Shown: piece by piece, positions 13,646 to 22,754 of the stretch
Layout of the letters: every line of letters starts with the position of its first letter
Position numbering within the stretch: position 1 is the stretch's first letter
Source: DASXUL01 sp036504855
GTDB lineage: Bacteria > Armatimonadota > DTGP01 > JAKQQT01
Assembly (NCBI GenBank): GCA_036504855.1
Contig: DASXUL010000155.1
Coordinates: 1 to 28,648, forward strand
Reading direction: 5' to 3'
DNA: 28,648 nt
Program-made: the position numbers and the translations under genes
Notes under the pieces: generated by a model
The model's input: only the letters and a program-made list of their open reading frames with translations
Database searches by the model: none
Told to the model about the DNA's origin: nothing

Positions 13646-16396
13646 TCAGGCCGAGACTTTCAAAACCGCTCCGGCGCGCAGAACGATGGGCTCCGCGAAG
13701 GTCAGAACGGTGAGGCTCCCCTCTTTCGTGGCCGTCGCGGAGACCGGTTGACCGCCGACCGCGGCGGAGCGGGCGCGCACGGAGGTCCGTATGCTCTTCA
13801 GCGTCATCTCTCCGGACTGGCAGCGCAATTCCAGCGAGCGGCGGCCCACATTGAGCGTGCCCCAGGCGGCGGAGGCAAACCACGGGGCGCGAAGCGGCGG
13901 GGCGAAGGGCGGGGTCACGGTGAGGGAAGCCGCCGGAACGTCCACCTTGAAGCCGGCGGCGGCCAGAAGCAGCGCCCAGCTCGACATGGCGCGGTAATAG
14001 TGGTCGCCGCATTCCACGTGGTTCCAGAGGCGGCCGGCGCGGCGATAGCGGTCATCCACGCTTTCCACCACGGCCAAACCCTGCTCCGTGAGGCCGAAGT
14101 CCATCATCATCGACGCGATGGCGTACTCGATTCCGGTCCAGTTGGCGGTGGCCTGCAGGTTGCCGTAGGTTGGGAAGTGCGCGGCGCGGTTCGCCGGGTA
14201 GGCGGCGTTTACGAGGCCGGACTCCGGGCTGAAGTTGTGCTTCGCCACGGCCTTCAGTGCGCCGAGCACGCGGTCCAACGGCAGCGGGACCGGCAACCCC
14301 ATGAGGCTGGTGAACCACTGCCCGCTGAGTTGATCGCTCATGCAGCACTCATCGCGACGGGCGCCGTCCACGAGGAGGCTGTAGTACTCGCCGTTCCACA
14401 GCTTCTCGTCGAAGGATTTCGCGCCCTTCTCGAGAGCCGCGCGGAAGCGGGCGGCGTCCGCCGTCTCGCCAAGCTCCGTGGCGATGCGCTCGGCGGCGGC
14501 CAGGGCGCCCAGCCAGAGGCTGGCGATATAGGCCGGGATTCCGGAGAAGTCCCAGGCGTCGTAAGTGTTGCGGCGGGTATCGTGGTCCGGCAGGCCGTCG
14601 CGGTCGGCGTCCAGCAGGTCTGTGCTCGCCATGGCGCGGCGCACGTGCGGCCAGAGGACGCGCAGGTAGTCCTTATCGCCGGTCCAGAGGTAGTCGCGGG
14701 CGGCCAGCATCACGAACTGGGGGTTCATGTCCACGCGGTCGAATCCGTTGTCCACGTGGAACAGGTCCGGCGTGAAGAAGTGGTGAACGCGGCCGTCGTC
14801 GCGCTGGAACTCGGCGCCCATGCGCATCTGGGCCTTCTGAAGCTCCGGGAAGAGGGCGAGGATATTGAAGGAGCCCTGATAGGTGATGTCGGTGGTGTGG
14901 AAACCGCAGCAGCCCAAACCCTCCCAGACGGCGAACCGGCCGTCGCGGGTCCACCACGTGCACTTCGCCAGCGTTGAAAGCTGTCCGCTCCAGGCGAGCG
15001 GCATGGAGTCCGGCAGATTGGTGTCCCAGAGGGCATCCGCGAAGGCCTCGGCGCGCGAGCGCCAGTCGGCGGCGTTCGTTGCCAGGGCGCGGTTCACCTC
15101 CTCGGCGTCCGCGAACCGGCTCTCGTAGCGGTGGCCCATCTCGGCCCCCTGCTCGCTGAAGTGGTGCGGGAAGTGCCAGCCGAGGGTGAAGACGACTTCC
15201 CGCGTTTCGCCGGGCGCCAGCTTCACGGAGGAGCACAACGCCGCATCGCCCCAACCCTGACCGTTCCGGTCATCTCCGGCCAGCTCATTCAGGTACTGGT
15301 TGGCTTCGTTCAGGAAGGCGGAGCGGCCCTCGTCCGTGGAAAGCCAGCCTGGCTGCACGCGCTCCATGCGCTGGCGGAGATCGTCGAACACCGGGTAACG
15401 GAGCGCGATGTCCACGGCTTCCTGAGTGGCGTGGGCAGGGTCGAAGGCCATGCGGGCCGGGGAGACGTCGCCCGGAAGGCTGGGCAGGCGCCCCTCAGCG
15501 CGGAAGCCGTTGAGGTACGACGGCGTTGGGCGGCCGAAGCGGCCGCCGAGCCAGGCGGCGTTTCCTAGGTATTCCGGGAACTCGCCGAGGATCCAGGACG
15601 CCTGCCCGCCGGTCACCGACAGGCCGAGGCTGCCCAGAGTGCTCTTGTGCTCGCTCTCGGCGGTTGTGCGCATGGTGAGGAACGTCGTGTCGCCATCTTG
15701 TCGGATCGCGTTGGCGCGTTTCCTATCGCCGGCGCTCCACGCCAAGGGGTTGCGGAGACGGCCGAGCAATGAGACTTCCACGGTCTGGTTGGACGTGTTC
15801 TTGAGGGTGAAGACGGCATAGAAGCCGGGGGTCATGCTGACGTCGGCATCATGCGGGATGAACGGGGCGTAGAAGGCGGCGGACGCCTCGATGGGAAGCG
15901 TGTCGTCTACATAGCTCAGGCGGGCGACGGGGAAGCGGCCGTCGTAATCGATGGCCTGCACGTTGCGCGCCCAGCCGCGGCTGTAGAGGTCGTTTCCGTC
16001 CGTCATGGCGGAGAGGCGGCGCACGCGCGGCTCTTCGGCGCCGGCTTGGGTGCGCAGGAAGAACGCCAGGGCATCGGGCCCCATGTCCGGTCCGCCGACG
16101 CGCTCGTGTTCGGGCTGCTGGGGCGCCCAGGCGCCGAGGTTGAAGATCAGCCAGTCGTGGAATCCGCCGTCCGGCCGGATCTCGATGGTTCCGGCGCCGA
16201 TGCCGCCCAGCGGTATGCCGCTGGCGTGGTGCACAGCATGACGGATGCCGGGGGAAGCGCTCTCAGCGGCGGCAGCCGATCGTTTGCCGCGCCTGGCCGA
16301 GGCGGCTTTGGCGGGCAGACCGGCCGTTACGGCGGCGACCGCCGCGCCCTCCACGAACTTCCGTCGCGTCATCCCTTGCTTCGGTGTACCTTCCAT
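13646..16396 (-). CDS. Tat-exported GH116 (DUF608, GBA2-like) glycoside hydrolase, divergent
   Basis: 916 residues. The N-terminus carries MTRRKFVEGAAVAAVTAGLP, a twin-arginine signal. Residues about 55-370 contain the family's N-terminal beta domain opening GIPLGGIGAGTIEIRPDGG. The C-terminal (alpha/alpha)6 domain has EGLGCCGFHTTDITYQGSF near 491-510, NTYDAWDF at 610-617 (Asp613 matches the family's acid/base motif) and LWLGALAAAERI. The family includes beta-glucosidases, xylosidases and glucosylceramidases. The segment expected to carry the nucleophile Glu has Thr-Thr instead, so it probably belongs to an uncharacterised branch. The ATG at 16396 has AAGGGGG about nine bases upstream; longer ORF starts have none. 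Together with the downstream oxidoreductases it suggests glycoside use. Confidence 0.85.
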   Translation of the reverse strand: MEGTPKQGMTRRKFVEGAAVAAVTAGLPAKAASARRGKRSAAAAESASPGIRHAVHHASGIPLGGIGAGTIEIRPDGGFHDWLIFNLGAWAPQQPEHERVGGPDMGPDALAFFLRTQAGAEEPRVRRLSAMTDGNDLYSRGWARNVQAIDYDGRFPVARLSYVDDTLPIEASAAFYAPFIPHDADVSMTPGFYAVFTLKNTSNQTVEVSLLGRLRNPLAWSAGDRKRANAIRQDGDTTFLTMRTTAESEHKSTLGSLGLSVTGGQASWILGEFPEYLGNAAWLGGRFGRPTPSYLNGFRAEGRLPSLPGDVSPARMAFDPAHATQEAVDIALRYPVFDDLRQRMERVQPGWLSTDEGRSAFLNEANQYLNELAGDDRNGQGWGDAALCSSVKLAPGETREVVFTLGWHFPHHFSEQGAEMGHRYESRFADAEEVNRALATNAADWRSRAEAFADALWDTNLPDSMPLAWSGQLSTLAKCTWWTRDGRFAVWEGLGCCGFHTTDITYQGSFNILALFPELQKAQMRMGAEFQRDDGRVHHFFTPDLFHVDNGFDRVDMNPQFVMLAARDYLWTGDKDYLRVLWPHVRRAMASTDLLDADRDGLPDHDTRRNTYDAWDFSGIPAYIASLWLGALAAAERIATELGETADAARFRAALEKGAKSFDEKLWNGEYYSLLVDGARRDECCMSDQLSGQWFTSLMGLPVPLPLDRVLGALKAVAKHNFSPESGLVNAAYPANRAAHFPTYGNLQATANWTGIEYAIASMMMDFGLTEQGLAVVESVDDRYRRAGRLWNHVECGDHYYRAMSSWALLLAAAGFKVDVPAASLTVTPPFAPPLRAPWFASAAWGTLNVGRRSLELRCQSGEMTLKSIRTSVRARSAAVGGQPVSATATKEGSLTVLTFAEPIVLRAGAVLKVSA

Positions 16397-16460
16397 CACA
16401 CTGATCCCCCTTGAGGCTTCACACATCCATTCGGGTCCGGCAGCGCCGGAACGCGGCCAA

Positions 16461-16970
16461 TCACCAGCGCTCGCGATGCACGCGGTCCGGCTGGTAGCGG
16501 TTCTCGGGCTCCGGCTGCTCGGCCGGATAGCCCAGCGGCACGAAGGCCAGCGGCACAACGTGATCGGGCAGGCCAAGGATCGCCTGGAAAGCGGTCACCT
16601 TCGCCGCATCCGGATAGACGCCGGTCCACACTCCGCCAAGCCCGGCATCGTGGGCGGCCAGCAGAAGGTTCTGTGTAGCGGCCGAGCAGTCCTGCTGCCA
16701 GTAGGCGCCGCACTTGAGGTCGGCGGTATTTCCGCAGACGAGGATGGCCACCGGCGCGCGGGCGCACATCGCGGCGTTCTCGTTGGCGAGGGCGATTCGA
16801 CCCAGGGTTTCGCGATCGGTAATGACCACAAACTCCCATGGTTGCTGATTACAGGCGCTTGGGGCCTGCATCGCCGCGCGCACCAGGTCCTCCACAACGG
16901 AGTCGGGCACTGGCGGTTGGCGATACTGGCGAACGGATCGCCGGGTGAGAATGGCTCTGACGGTGTCCAT
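16461..16970 (-). CDS. Nitroreductase family FMN oxidoreductase
   Basis: 169 residues, the usual length of short nitroreductases. The N-terminal FMN motif RRSVRQY, then APSACNQQPWEFVVI and the late block GLGGVWTGVYP, followed by PLAFVPLGYPAEQP, are characteristic. Such enzymes use NAD(P)H to reduce nitroaromatics, quinones or flavins; the natural substrate cannot be predicted. GGAGG lies six bases before the ATG. It is divergent from the hybrid kinase gene and precedes the GH116-like gene on the same strand with a 64-base gap. Confidence 0.9.
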   Translation of the reverse strand: MDTVRAILTRRSVRQYRQPPVPDSVVEDLVRAAMQAPSACNQQPWEFVVITDRETLGRIALANENAAMCARAPVAILVCGNTADLKCGAYWQQDCSAATQNLLLAAHDAGLGGVWTGVYPDAAKVTAFQAILGLPDHVVPLAFVPLGYPAEQPEPENRYQPDRVHRERW

Positions 16971-17044
16971 AGGTAACCTCCACCCATATGGATAGCACAG
17001 CGAGCCACCGATTCCCCGAAGCCGAATTCGATAAACCTGGATGG

Positions 17045-17072
17045 TTGGGCGCTTCCGTCGACTGGGTATATA
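17045..17072 (+). promoter_or_regulatory. Candidate sigma70-type promoter for the hybrid kinase
   Basis: TTGGGC and TATATA are separated by 16 bases in the divergent region, 85 bases before the ATG at 17158. The -35 match is partial. No other strong promoter is visible there. Confidence 0.4.
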
Positions 17073-17157
17073 GCTTGCGCGTCGGCCGCCTGGGAGGAGC
17101 AGAGCGAAGCTCCGGCCGCGCAGTCGCTACCCTGTGACGAAAGAAAGGCGAACAGGC

Positions 17158-20100
17158 ATGGCGGATGAGCGGGGGACACCAGGCCAATCCGTACCCGAAT
17201 CCCAGCATAATACCGCGGCGATACCGCGCAGTTACTTCGATTCGCCGGCGCCGCTGGCGGGGATAGTGGAACTCCTCGACGACGACGTACGGTTCATATC
17301 GGAAGACCCCGAGGCGGCTCGATTCCTCGGCGTCCCGTCCGGCAGCCTGAAGGGCGTTCTGGCCGGAGAGATCGGGATCCCCCTGGAGGTGCGCCGCGAA
17401 TGGATCGCCCGGTTCCTCGAAAGCGAATCGACCGGCCACAGGGTACGATTCACGTCGGAACTCCCCCTGCAAACGGGGCCGCTGTGGGTTTCGGCCATCG
17501 TGTTTCCCCTGTCGAACCAGGGAACCGCGCGGCGACGGTTCTGCATTGTGCTGGAGGACGTCACTGAGCGCATGCCGCTGGCGCAGACCGCCCGCCGGCT
17601 TAGTGTGGAGCGCGATCTGCGCCGGGAAGCTGTGCAGGCGGAACGCCGCCTAACCAGCATCCTGGAGAGCATATCAGACGCGTTCTTCACGCTCGACCGC
17701 GAGTGGCGCTTCACCTACGTGAACGCCTCCGCCCAGCGAAGTTTCGGAATGGACCGCGAGGACCCGACCGGACGCGTGATCTGGGAAGCTGCGCCGCACG
17801 CCAAAGACACGCGTTTCCACGACGAATGCCAGCGCGCCATGATCTGGCAACGGCACAGCGTCTTCGAGGTCAACGGCACGCCGCTCAACATGCTCGCCGA
17901 GGTCCACGTATACCCAACCGAAGACGGGCTTTCCGTCTACTTTCACGACATCTCCGAGCGCAAGCGCGTTGAGGAGGCGCTTCGAGAAAGCGAGGAGCGC
18001 TTCCGGGTGGCCCTCCAAAACTCGCCCGTGGCGGTATCCAACCAGGACCGGTCGCTGGCGTATACCTGGATCCACCACCCTGCACTCAGGATTGCCGAGG
18101 AGGACATGCTCGGCCGGCGCGACCGGGACATCTTCGAGAGCCCCGCCGATGCCGAGGCCACCGAGGCCATCAAAACCCGCGTACTGAGCACCGGGGTCGG
18201 CGAGCGCCACGAGGTCTGTATCCATGTGAACGGCGCCCCTTTCTACTACGACCTCACAGTTGAGCCGCTGAGGGACGCCCAGGGCGAGGTGGCCGGGATT
18301 ACCTGCGCCGCCGTTGACATCACGGAACGGCGACAGCACGAAGCGGCGCTCCGCCACAGCACCGAGCGATTCCGCCGCCTTGCGGAAACCAGCGCCTTCG
18401 GGCTTCTCATTGGAGACGCGAAGGGAGCCATCACATTCGCCAACAGGACGATCCTTCGGCTGCTGGGGTATACGCACAACGATGTGGAATCCGGACGGCT
18501 CTGGTGGGAGGGCATCACTCCGCCGGAATTCCGCGCGAGGGACCTGAGGGCGCTCGACGAACTCCGGGAGACCGACAGATGCGCCCCCTACGAGAAAGCT
18601 TTCGTAACGCGCGACCACCGGCTCCTGCCGGTTATGGTGGGGGCATCCGTGCTGGAGCGACTGGAGGACGGCGGGGCTGTTGTGGCGGTATTCGTGACGG
18701 ACCTCTCCGCTCTGAAGTCCGCCGAGGCCGCCGTCCGCGAACAAGAAGAGCGCTTGCGCCTCGCCGTGGATGCCGCCGACCTCGGCGTGTGGGAGTGGGA
18801 CCTGTCGACCGATCGCCTCGAGTGGGACACGCGCTGCAGGTCCATCTTCGGCCTGATGCCGAACGCGCCGATGTCCTACGAGACCTTCCTCGGCCTGCTG
18901 CATCCCGACGACCGGGAGCGCACGGTGGAGGCCATCCGGCAGTCCCTTCACGGCCACGGAGATCTCGCCATCGAGTACCGTTGCATCTGGCCGGACGGCT
19001 CCGTGAGGTGGGTGATGGCCAGAGGGCGTCGTTTCACCGGCTCCGGCGCCGCTCCCCAGCGGTTCATCGGGACCGTTCAAGACATTGATGAACAGAAGCG
19101 CTCGGAAGCGGCCATGGCTGCCGCGGATCGGGCCAAAGACGAGTTCCTGGCGGTGCTTGGGCATGAGCTCCGCAACCCGCTGGGGGCCATCAGCAACGCG
19201 CTTCAAGTTACGCAGCTTCATCAAGATGACGCGGCGGCCACCGCGCGAGCCCGGCAGATCCTGAGCCGGCAGGTGGACAACATGTCCCGGATGGTCAACG
19301 ACCTCCTCGACGTATCGCGCATCAGCCGGGGCAAGATGGAGCTGCGCCAGCAACGGCTGGACCTGTGCAAGGTCGTTGAGGAGGCCGTTGCAGCGGTTCG
19401 CCCCATCATGGAGGAACACCGACAGCAATTCGAGCTGAGCCTTCCCAGCAATCCGGTGTGGGCGGATGTGGACTCCACGCGCATAGACCAGGTTCTGACG
19501 AACCTGTTGTACAACGCTGCCAAGTATTCCAATGCGGCGGGGAAGGTGTCGGTGACGCTCCGCGAGGAAGCCGGGACGGCGGTGATGCGCGTGAAGGATA
19601 TGGGGATCGGCATTGCGGCGGAGGATCTGGCTCCCATTTTCGAGCCGTTTGTACAGGTCCGCCGCCACACGGGCTCGGCGCGGGGAGGACTGGGCATCGG
19701 GCTGACTCTCGTGCGCCAGATCGTTGAGATGCACGGAGGCTCTGTTGCCGCGTTCAGCGACGGGCCCGGCATGGGGAGCGAATTCGTGGTGACGTTGCCG
19801 TTGGCGGGGCCGCCCGAGCAGACCATGGCGTCCGCCGACCTTGAAGGCGCGGCGACCAGGGGCCCGTGCCGGGTGTTGGTCGTTGATGACAACATCGACG
19901 CCGCCGGCGCGCTGGTGGATATCCTCAGCGAATGGGGTCACGCCGCAGACGCCTGTTACACCGGAAGTGACGCGCTGAACGCATCCGCCCGGACCGCTTA
20001 CGACCTCATCCTTCTGGACATCGGACTGCCCGACATTGATGGACACGAGGTGGCCCGGCGACTGCGGGATCGGCCGGGCGGCATCAAGGCGCGACTCGCG

Positions 20101-20238
20101 GCGTTAACGGGGTTCGGACAGGAGGACGACCGCCGGCGATCGAGCGAGGCCGGGTGTGACTTCCACCTCGTAAAGCCCGTTGACTTCGCCGTTCTGCGCG
20201 AGCTGCTGAACGACGTCTGCACGACGGGGGGAGACTGA
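17158..20238 (+). CDS. Hybrid sensor histidine kinase with five PAS domains and a receiver
   Basis: 1026 residues without transmembrane segments, so a cytosolic sensor. There are PAS-like domains at about 20-135, 162-280, 282-395, 400-525 and 530-650 (for example SDAFFTLDREWRFTYVNASA, and VWEWDLSTDRLEWD in a PAS_3-type fold). The HisKA domain has phospho-acceptor His669 in GHELRNPL. The ATPase domain runs about 770-885 (DMGIGI, FEPF, GGLGIGLTLV), and the receiver about 905-1020 (VLVVDDN, Asp954 in LLDIGLPD, Lys in HLVKPVDF). It would autophosphorylate and pass phosphate to its own receiver and then to an unseen partner. The ATG at 17158 has AAAGG upstream; the GTG at 17134 has no such site. 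Its end converges on the DUF4926/STAS pair. Confidence 0.93.
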   Translation: MADERGTPGQSVPESQHNTAAIPRSYFDSPAPLAGIVELLDDDVRFISEDPEAARFLGVPSGSLKGVLAGEIGIPLEVRREWIARFLESESTGHRVRFTSELPLQTGPLWVSAIVFPLSNQGTARRRFCIVLEDVTERMPLAQTARRLSVERDLRREAVQAERRLTSILESISDAFFTLDREWRFTYVNASAQRSFGMDREDPTGRVIWEAAPHAKDTRFHDECQRAMIWQRHSVFEVNGTPLNMLAEVHVYPTEDGLSVYFHDISERKRVEEALRESEERFRVALQNSPVAVSNQDRSLAYTWIHHPALRIAEEDMLGRRDRDIFESPADAEATEAIKTRVLSTGVGERHEVCIHVNGAPFYYDLTVEPLRDAQGEVAGITCAAVDITERRQHEAALRHSTERFRRLAETSAFGLLIGDAKGAITFANRTILRLLGYTHNDVESGRLWWEGITPPEFRARDLRALDELRETDRCAPYEKAFVTRDHRLLPVMVGASVLERLEDGGAVVAVFVTDLSALKSAEAAVREQEERLRLAVDAADLGVWEWDLSTDRLEWDTRCRSIFGLMPNAPMSYETFLGLLHPDDRERTVEAIRQSLHGHGDLAIEYRCIWPDGSVRWVMARGRRFTGSGAAPQRFIGTVQDIDEQKRSEAAMAAADRAKDEFLAVLGHELRNPLGAISNALQVTQLHQDDAAATARARQILSRQVDNMSRMVNDLLDVSRISRGKMELRQQRLDLCKVVEEAVAAVRPIMEEHRQQFELSLPSNPVWADVDSTRIDQVLTNLLYNAAKYSNAAGKVSVTLREEAGTAVMRVKDMGIGIAAEDLAPIFEPFVQVRRHTGSARGGLGIGLTLVRQIVEMHGGSVAAFSDGPGMGSEFVVTLPLAGPPEQTMASADLEGAATRGPCRVLVVDDNIDAAGALVDILSEWGHAADACYTGSDALNASARTAYDLILLDIGLPDIDGHEVARRLRDRPGGIKARLAALTGFGQEDDRRRSSEAGCDFHLVKPVDFAVLRELLNDVCTTGGD

Positions 20239-20260
20239 AGCCGACAGCGCCAGCCCTCGG

Positions 20261-20488
20261 TTAGCTGATGCGGCGGACCTTCGAGGTGAGGATGGTTTTC
20301 ACGCAGAGAGGATCGCCGGAGCCGTCCACGAATTCAACGTCCACCATGCCGTCGCTATGGACGAATACGCAGACGCCCTCATCGCCGGGCCGAAGGCGGA
20401 AGGAGTAGCCCTCGGAATCGTGGGCAACCAGCTCCTCCAGAAGCGCCACCTCATCGAACACGCGGATTGGCTCCGAGGGTTTCGTCAT
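20261..20488 (-). CDS. DUF4926-like small protein
   Basis: 75 residues. The pattern IRVFDEVALLEELVAHD, then LRPGDEGVCVFVHSDG and MVDVEFVDGSG, resembles DUF4926 proteins, small SH3-like barrels of unknown function. Its ATG overlaps the stop of the STAS gene (ATGA), so it is translated together with it. The overlap suggests a shared role, but none is known. Confidence 0.7.
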   Translation of the reverse strand: MTKPSEPIRVFDEVALLEELVAHDSEGYSFRLRPGDEGVCVFVHSDGMVDVEFVDGSGDPLCVKTILTSKVRRIS

Positions 20489-20832
20489 CCGATGAGTCCC
20501 ACATCCTCCGGCACTTCCACCACGCGGACCATCGTGTCGAATCCCATCCAGTGGATCACGCGGGCGATCACGGAGCCCTTGGCGACGTAGATGGAGAGGG
20601 CCATGCCGGCGCGCTCTGACGCGCGGCGCAGCAGCACCACGTCGCGGAGGCCGGTGCTGTCGCAGTAGGTCAAACGGGTTAGGTCCAGGATGACGGAGTG
20701 GATGCCGCCCGTGAGCAAAGGCTCTGCCTGCGTGTGCAGGGCGCCTTCCATGGTGAGATCGTACTCGCCGACCAGCGTGACGAAGAGCGAGTGATCGGAT
20801 ACGTGGGTTTGAACGTCCAGACCGCCTGTCAT
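20485..20832 (-). CDS. STAS-domain anti-sigma-factor antagonist
   Basis: 115 residues, the size of single-domain SpoIIAA/RsbV-type proteins. DLTRLTYCDSTGLRDVV carries the phosphorylatable Ser59 in the DSTG motif. In this family a serine kinase/anti-sigma factor phosphorylates the Ser; the dephosphorylated form frees a sigma factor. AAGGG lies six bases before the ATG. No partner kinase or phosphatase gene is in the window. The sigmaB-like promoter of the KGG gene to the right could be an output, which is inference. Confidence 0.88.
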   Translation of the reverse strand: MTGGLDVQTHVSDHSLFVTLVGEYDLTMEGALHTQAEPLLTGGIHSVILDLTRLTYCDSTGLRDVVLLRRASERAGMALSIYVAKGSVIARVIHWMGFDTMVRVVEVPEDVGLIG

Positions 20833-21012
20833 GGGTTTCCCTTCGCGATCAAGACAAAGCCTCCCGACCGCCGTCCTGGAGTCAGGTTGTCTTCGGGGTC
20901 CGGCGCCATGTCAAGGCGCCAACGCGTAGCCGGGGTAGCGCCGCGCGAGGCCCTAGGCGCCCTGGCTCCAGGGACGGCTCCCCGGCATTTGGCGGGGGCG
21001 AAAAACAAGCTA

Positions 21013-21041
21013 TAGACAAGCGCACGAGCTTGTGCTAGAAT
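21013..21041 (+). promoter_or_regulatory. Sigma70-type promoter upstream of the structured leader
   Basis: TAGACA and TAGAAT are spaced by 17 bases. The spacer region holds the inverted repeat ACAAGC/GCTTGT (21016-21021 and 21028-21033), a possible operator. Transcription would begin near 21047-21049, directly at the first pairing strand of the leader structure. Confidence 0.6.
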
Positions 21042-21049
21042 AGCGTTAA

Positions 21050-21128
21050 CATCAGGAGCGACCCTAACGGGTCCGGCAACCGGGCTGGAGACGCCACGGT
21101 GCCTTGAGAGCGGAAACGTATCTCGATG
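21050..21128 (+). promoter_or_regulatory. Candidate riboswitch-like leader resembling the S-box (SAM) core
   Basis: The leader can form a closing stem CATC/GATG (21050-21053 with 21125-21128), hairpin GACCC-TAAC-GGGTC (21060-21073), a helix between CGGCAACC (21074-21081) and GGTGCC (21098-21103), and hairpin GAGA...TCTC (21106-21124) containing AGCGGAAACGT. The motifs CGGCAACC, GGTGCC, GCGGAAACG and GATG occur in the same order as in S-box riboswitches, but the kink-turn stem and the AATTCC joint are missing and the closing stem is short. A bulged hairpin (21181-21207) with TTTT at 21216 could be an expression platform. The ligand is unproven. Confidence 0.45.
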
Positions 21129-21278
21129 CGCGAGGGGGAAAACCCCATTCGAACACAAGTCTCCACGGTAAGGCCATTTCGCCACCGCTCGCTGATGCGA
21201 CGGTGGCATCTCGCGTTTTGGCCTTTCCGGCCCCGGCGGCCCCGCTCTGTCATCCTGATCCACCCAAGGAGAATTGAC

Positions 21279-22598
21279 ATGAGTGTGAGCGATCAGATCG
21301 GGGAAACCCCTCTCTTGCCTCGCCTGGCGTTGCGCTATGGCGAGATCACCGCCACCGTGCGGCCATCCGGCGCGGCAGACCCCGATGTTCAGGACACCTG
21401 CGTGAGGTTCTTTGCCCGGCGCGGGCTTCCCGTCGCCGCGGAGCCTGGGCCCGATGCGGACGGTTTCGCGCTTCGAGGGCGCTTCGACCCGTCGCGTGAC
21501 CCCCTCTTTTGCGAGGCCGTTGAGCAGTGGCGCCATGAGTCGGGGTGCGCGGTAACAGAGATCGAACGCGCGTCTGGGGCCGCTGGAGCGGATGACGCGG
21601 CCGGTTACCAACACGACTGGGAGCGCGAGGCCCGCTACCGCCCTCTGGCGTCGAAGGTGGCGAACGACCTGGGCTTCACCCCGCGCGAGCCGGACGGCGA
21701 GGAGTGGTCGCAGGCGCTGGCCGGATCCGCCGGCTCGGCCCGCGTCCTGGCCGACGCGTTCCATACGTTGCGGCACAACGGGCGCATTTCGCGTTTCCCG
21801 CAACGCGGCATCACCGTGGCGCGCCAGGGGACGTGCGCGCCATATGGCGCGCCCGCCATGCTGCTTCACCTCGTTGGAACGTGCCGGCAGTTCTCCGAGA
21901 AGCTGGGCATGCATCTGCTTGAGGCCACTCCCCGGCTGAAGGCGCTTTCGGAGATCGCGCCCGGCGTTGCGCTGGTGGAAAGCACGCCACGGCTGGACGG
22001 CATCTGGGACGAAGCGCGCTTCTGGGCCGCCTGGCAGTCTCTGCCGCAGGAGGCGTGGAGCCTGGTTCAAGGCTGGGCCGCCGTGCGCGTGCTGCGGTAC
22101 GTTGAGACGCCGGAGGGGACAGACCGCATCTACGCTGCCGCCTACCTCCCCCGGCACATCACCCGCGCCGTGGACGATCTGCCTTCGGTTCCGGATCACG
22201 TGGCGAGGTTGAATGCGCCCGGCGCCGCGCGATGGCAGGAGCGTCGCTGCTGCGAGATCGCGCTGGCGCTTGGAGCGAGGACCGACGCCAGCCTGCGCCG
22301 CCATCTCTGCGGAAGCCTGGCCACTCCCCACCCGTTCCCGCGCCCCCTCGGCCCAGCCGCGGGCGATATCCGCGCCATCGAGGATTGGCTGGCTCGTGCG
22401 GCCACGGCGCTGCACACAGAGCTTCTGGCGCCGGAAAGTGCAGACAGGGCGCTGATCCGGATCGTGCGCGAGGGTCTGCTGCGCATCCAGACGGCGCTGC
22501 TGGCCCAAGGCGCCGCGCCGGAGACCGTGCACCCGCGGACCCTTCAGACGAGCGCGGAACGGGCTTGCTCGAGTTACCTGTGCGGAGCCGGCATATGA
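21279..22598 (+). CDS. Hypothetical protein, unknown family
   Basis: 439 residues, no signal peptide or membrane segment, so cytosolic. AAGGAG lies seven bases before the ATG at 21279; the longer open frame from 21126 runs through the structured leader and is not supported. Visible pieces: an acidic N-terminus (TPLLPRLALRYGEITATVRP), a middle with HDWEREARYRPLASKV and LHLVGTCRQFSEKLGMHLLE, and a helical C-terminus (IEDWLARAATALHTELLAP). There is no recognised catalytic motif. The strong promoter and structured 5' leader imply regulated expression. I cannot name a function. Confidence 0.72.
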   Translation: MSVSDQIGETPLLPRLALRYGEITATVRPSGAADPDVQDTCVRFFARRGLPVAAEPGPDADGFALRGRFDPSRDPLFCEAVEQWRHESGCAVTEIERASGAAGADDAAGYQHDWEREARYRPLASKVANDLGFTPREPDGEEWSQALAGSAGSARVLADAFHTLRHNGRISRFPQRGITVARQGTCAPYGAPAMLLHLVGTCRQFSEKLGMHLLEATPRLKALSEIAPGVALVESTPRLDGIWDEARFWAAWQSLPQEAWSLVQGWAAVRVLRYVETPEGTDRIYAAAYLPRHITRAVDDLPSVPDHVARLNAPGAARWQERRCCEIALALGARTDASLRRHLCGSLATPHPFPRPLGPAAGDIRAIEDWLARAATALHTELLAPESADRALIRIVREGLLRIQTALLAQGAAPETVHPRTLQTSAERACSSYLCGAGI

Positions 22599-22707
22599 AC
22601 GGCGCCGCAAAGCGCAGTCGCGCGGGAGGGCGCGGGGCCGGACGACGCCCTCGCGGCGCCATCCCGATGCGCGGGGCCGCCTTCGGCGGCAAGACAACAC
22701 ACAAAAT

Positions 22708-22734
22708 CGCCCCGGCCTGAATCAGGCCGGGGCG
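22708..22734 (-). terminator. Rho-independent terminator of the KGG gene
   Basis: CGCCCCGGCCTG and its complement form a 12-bp stem with a 3-base loop. On the minus strand ATTTTGTGTG follows. It lies 20 bases past the stop codon of the KGG gene and also sits downstream of the plus-strand gene ending at 22598, so it may serve both. Confidence 0.85.
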
Positions 22735-22754
22735 AAACACCTATTTGGAGCGCC

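Noticed and set aside
13478..14977. 499-codon open frame on the plus strand
   Set aside because: Antisense to the GH116-like gene; repetitive Val/Gly/Ala/Glu composition typical of a shadow frame.
17674..20046. 790-codon open frame on the minus strand
   Set aside because: Fully antisense to the hybrid kinase, which shows PAS, HisKA, ATPase and receiver motifs.
20829..22700. 623-codon open frame on the minus strand
   Set aside because: Antisense to the leader and the unknown gene; it runs through the promoter and the riboswitch-like structure.
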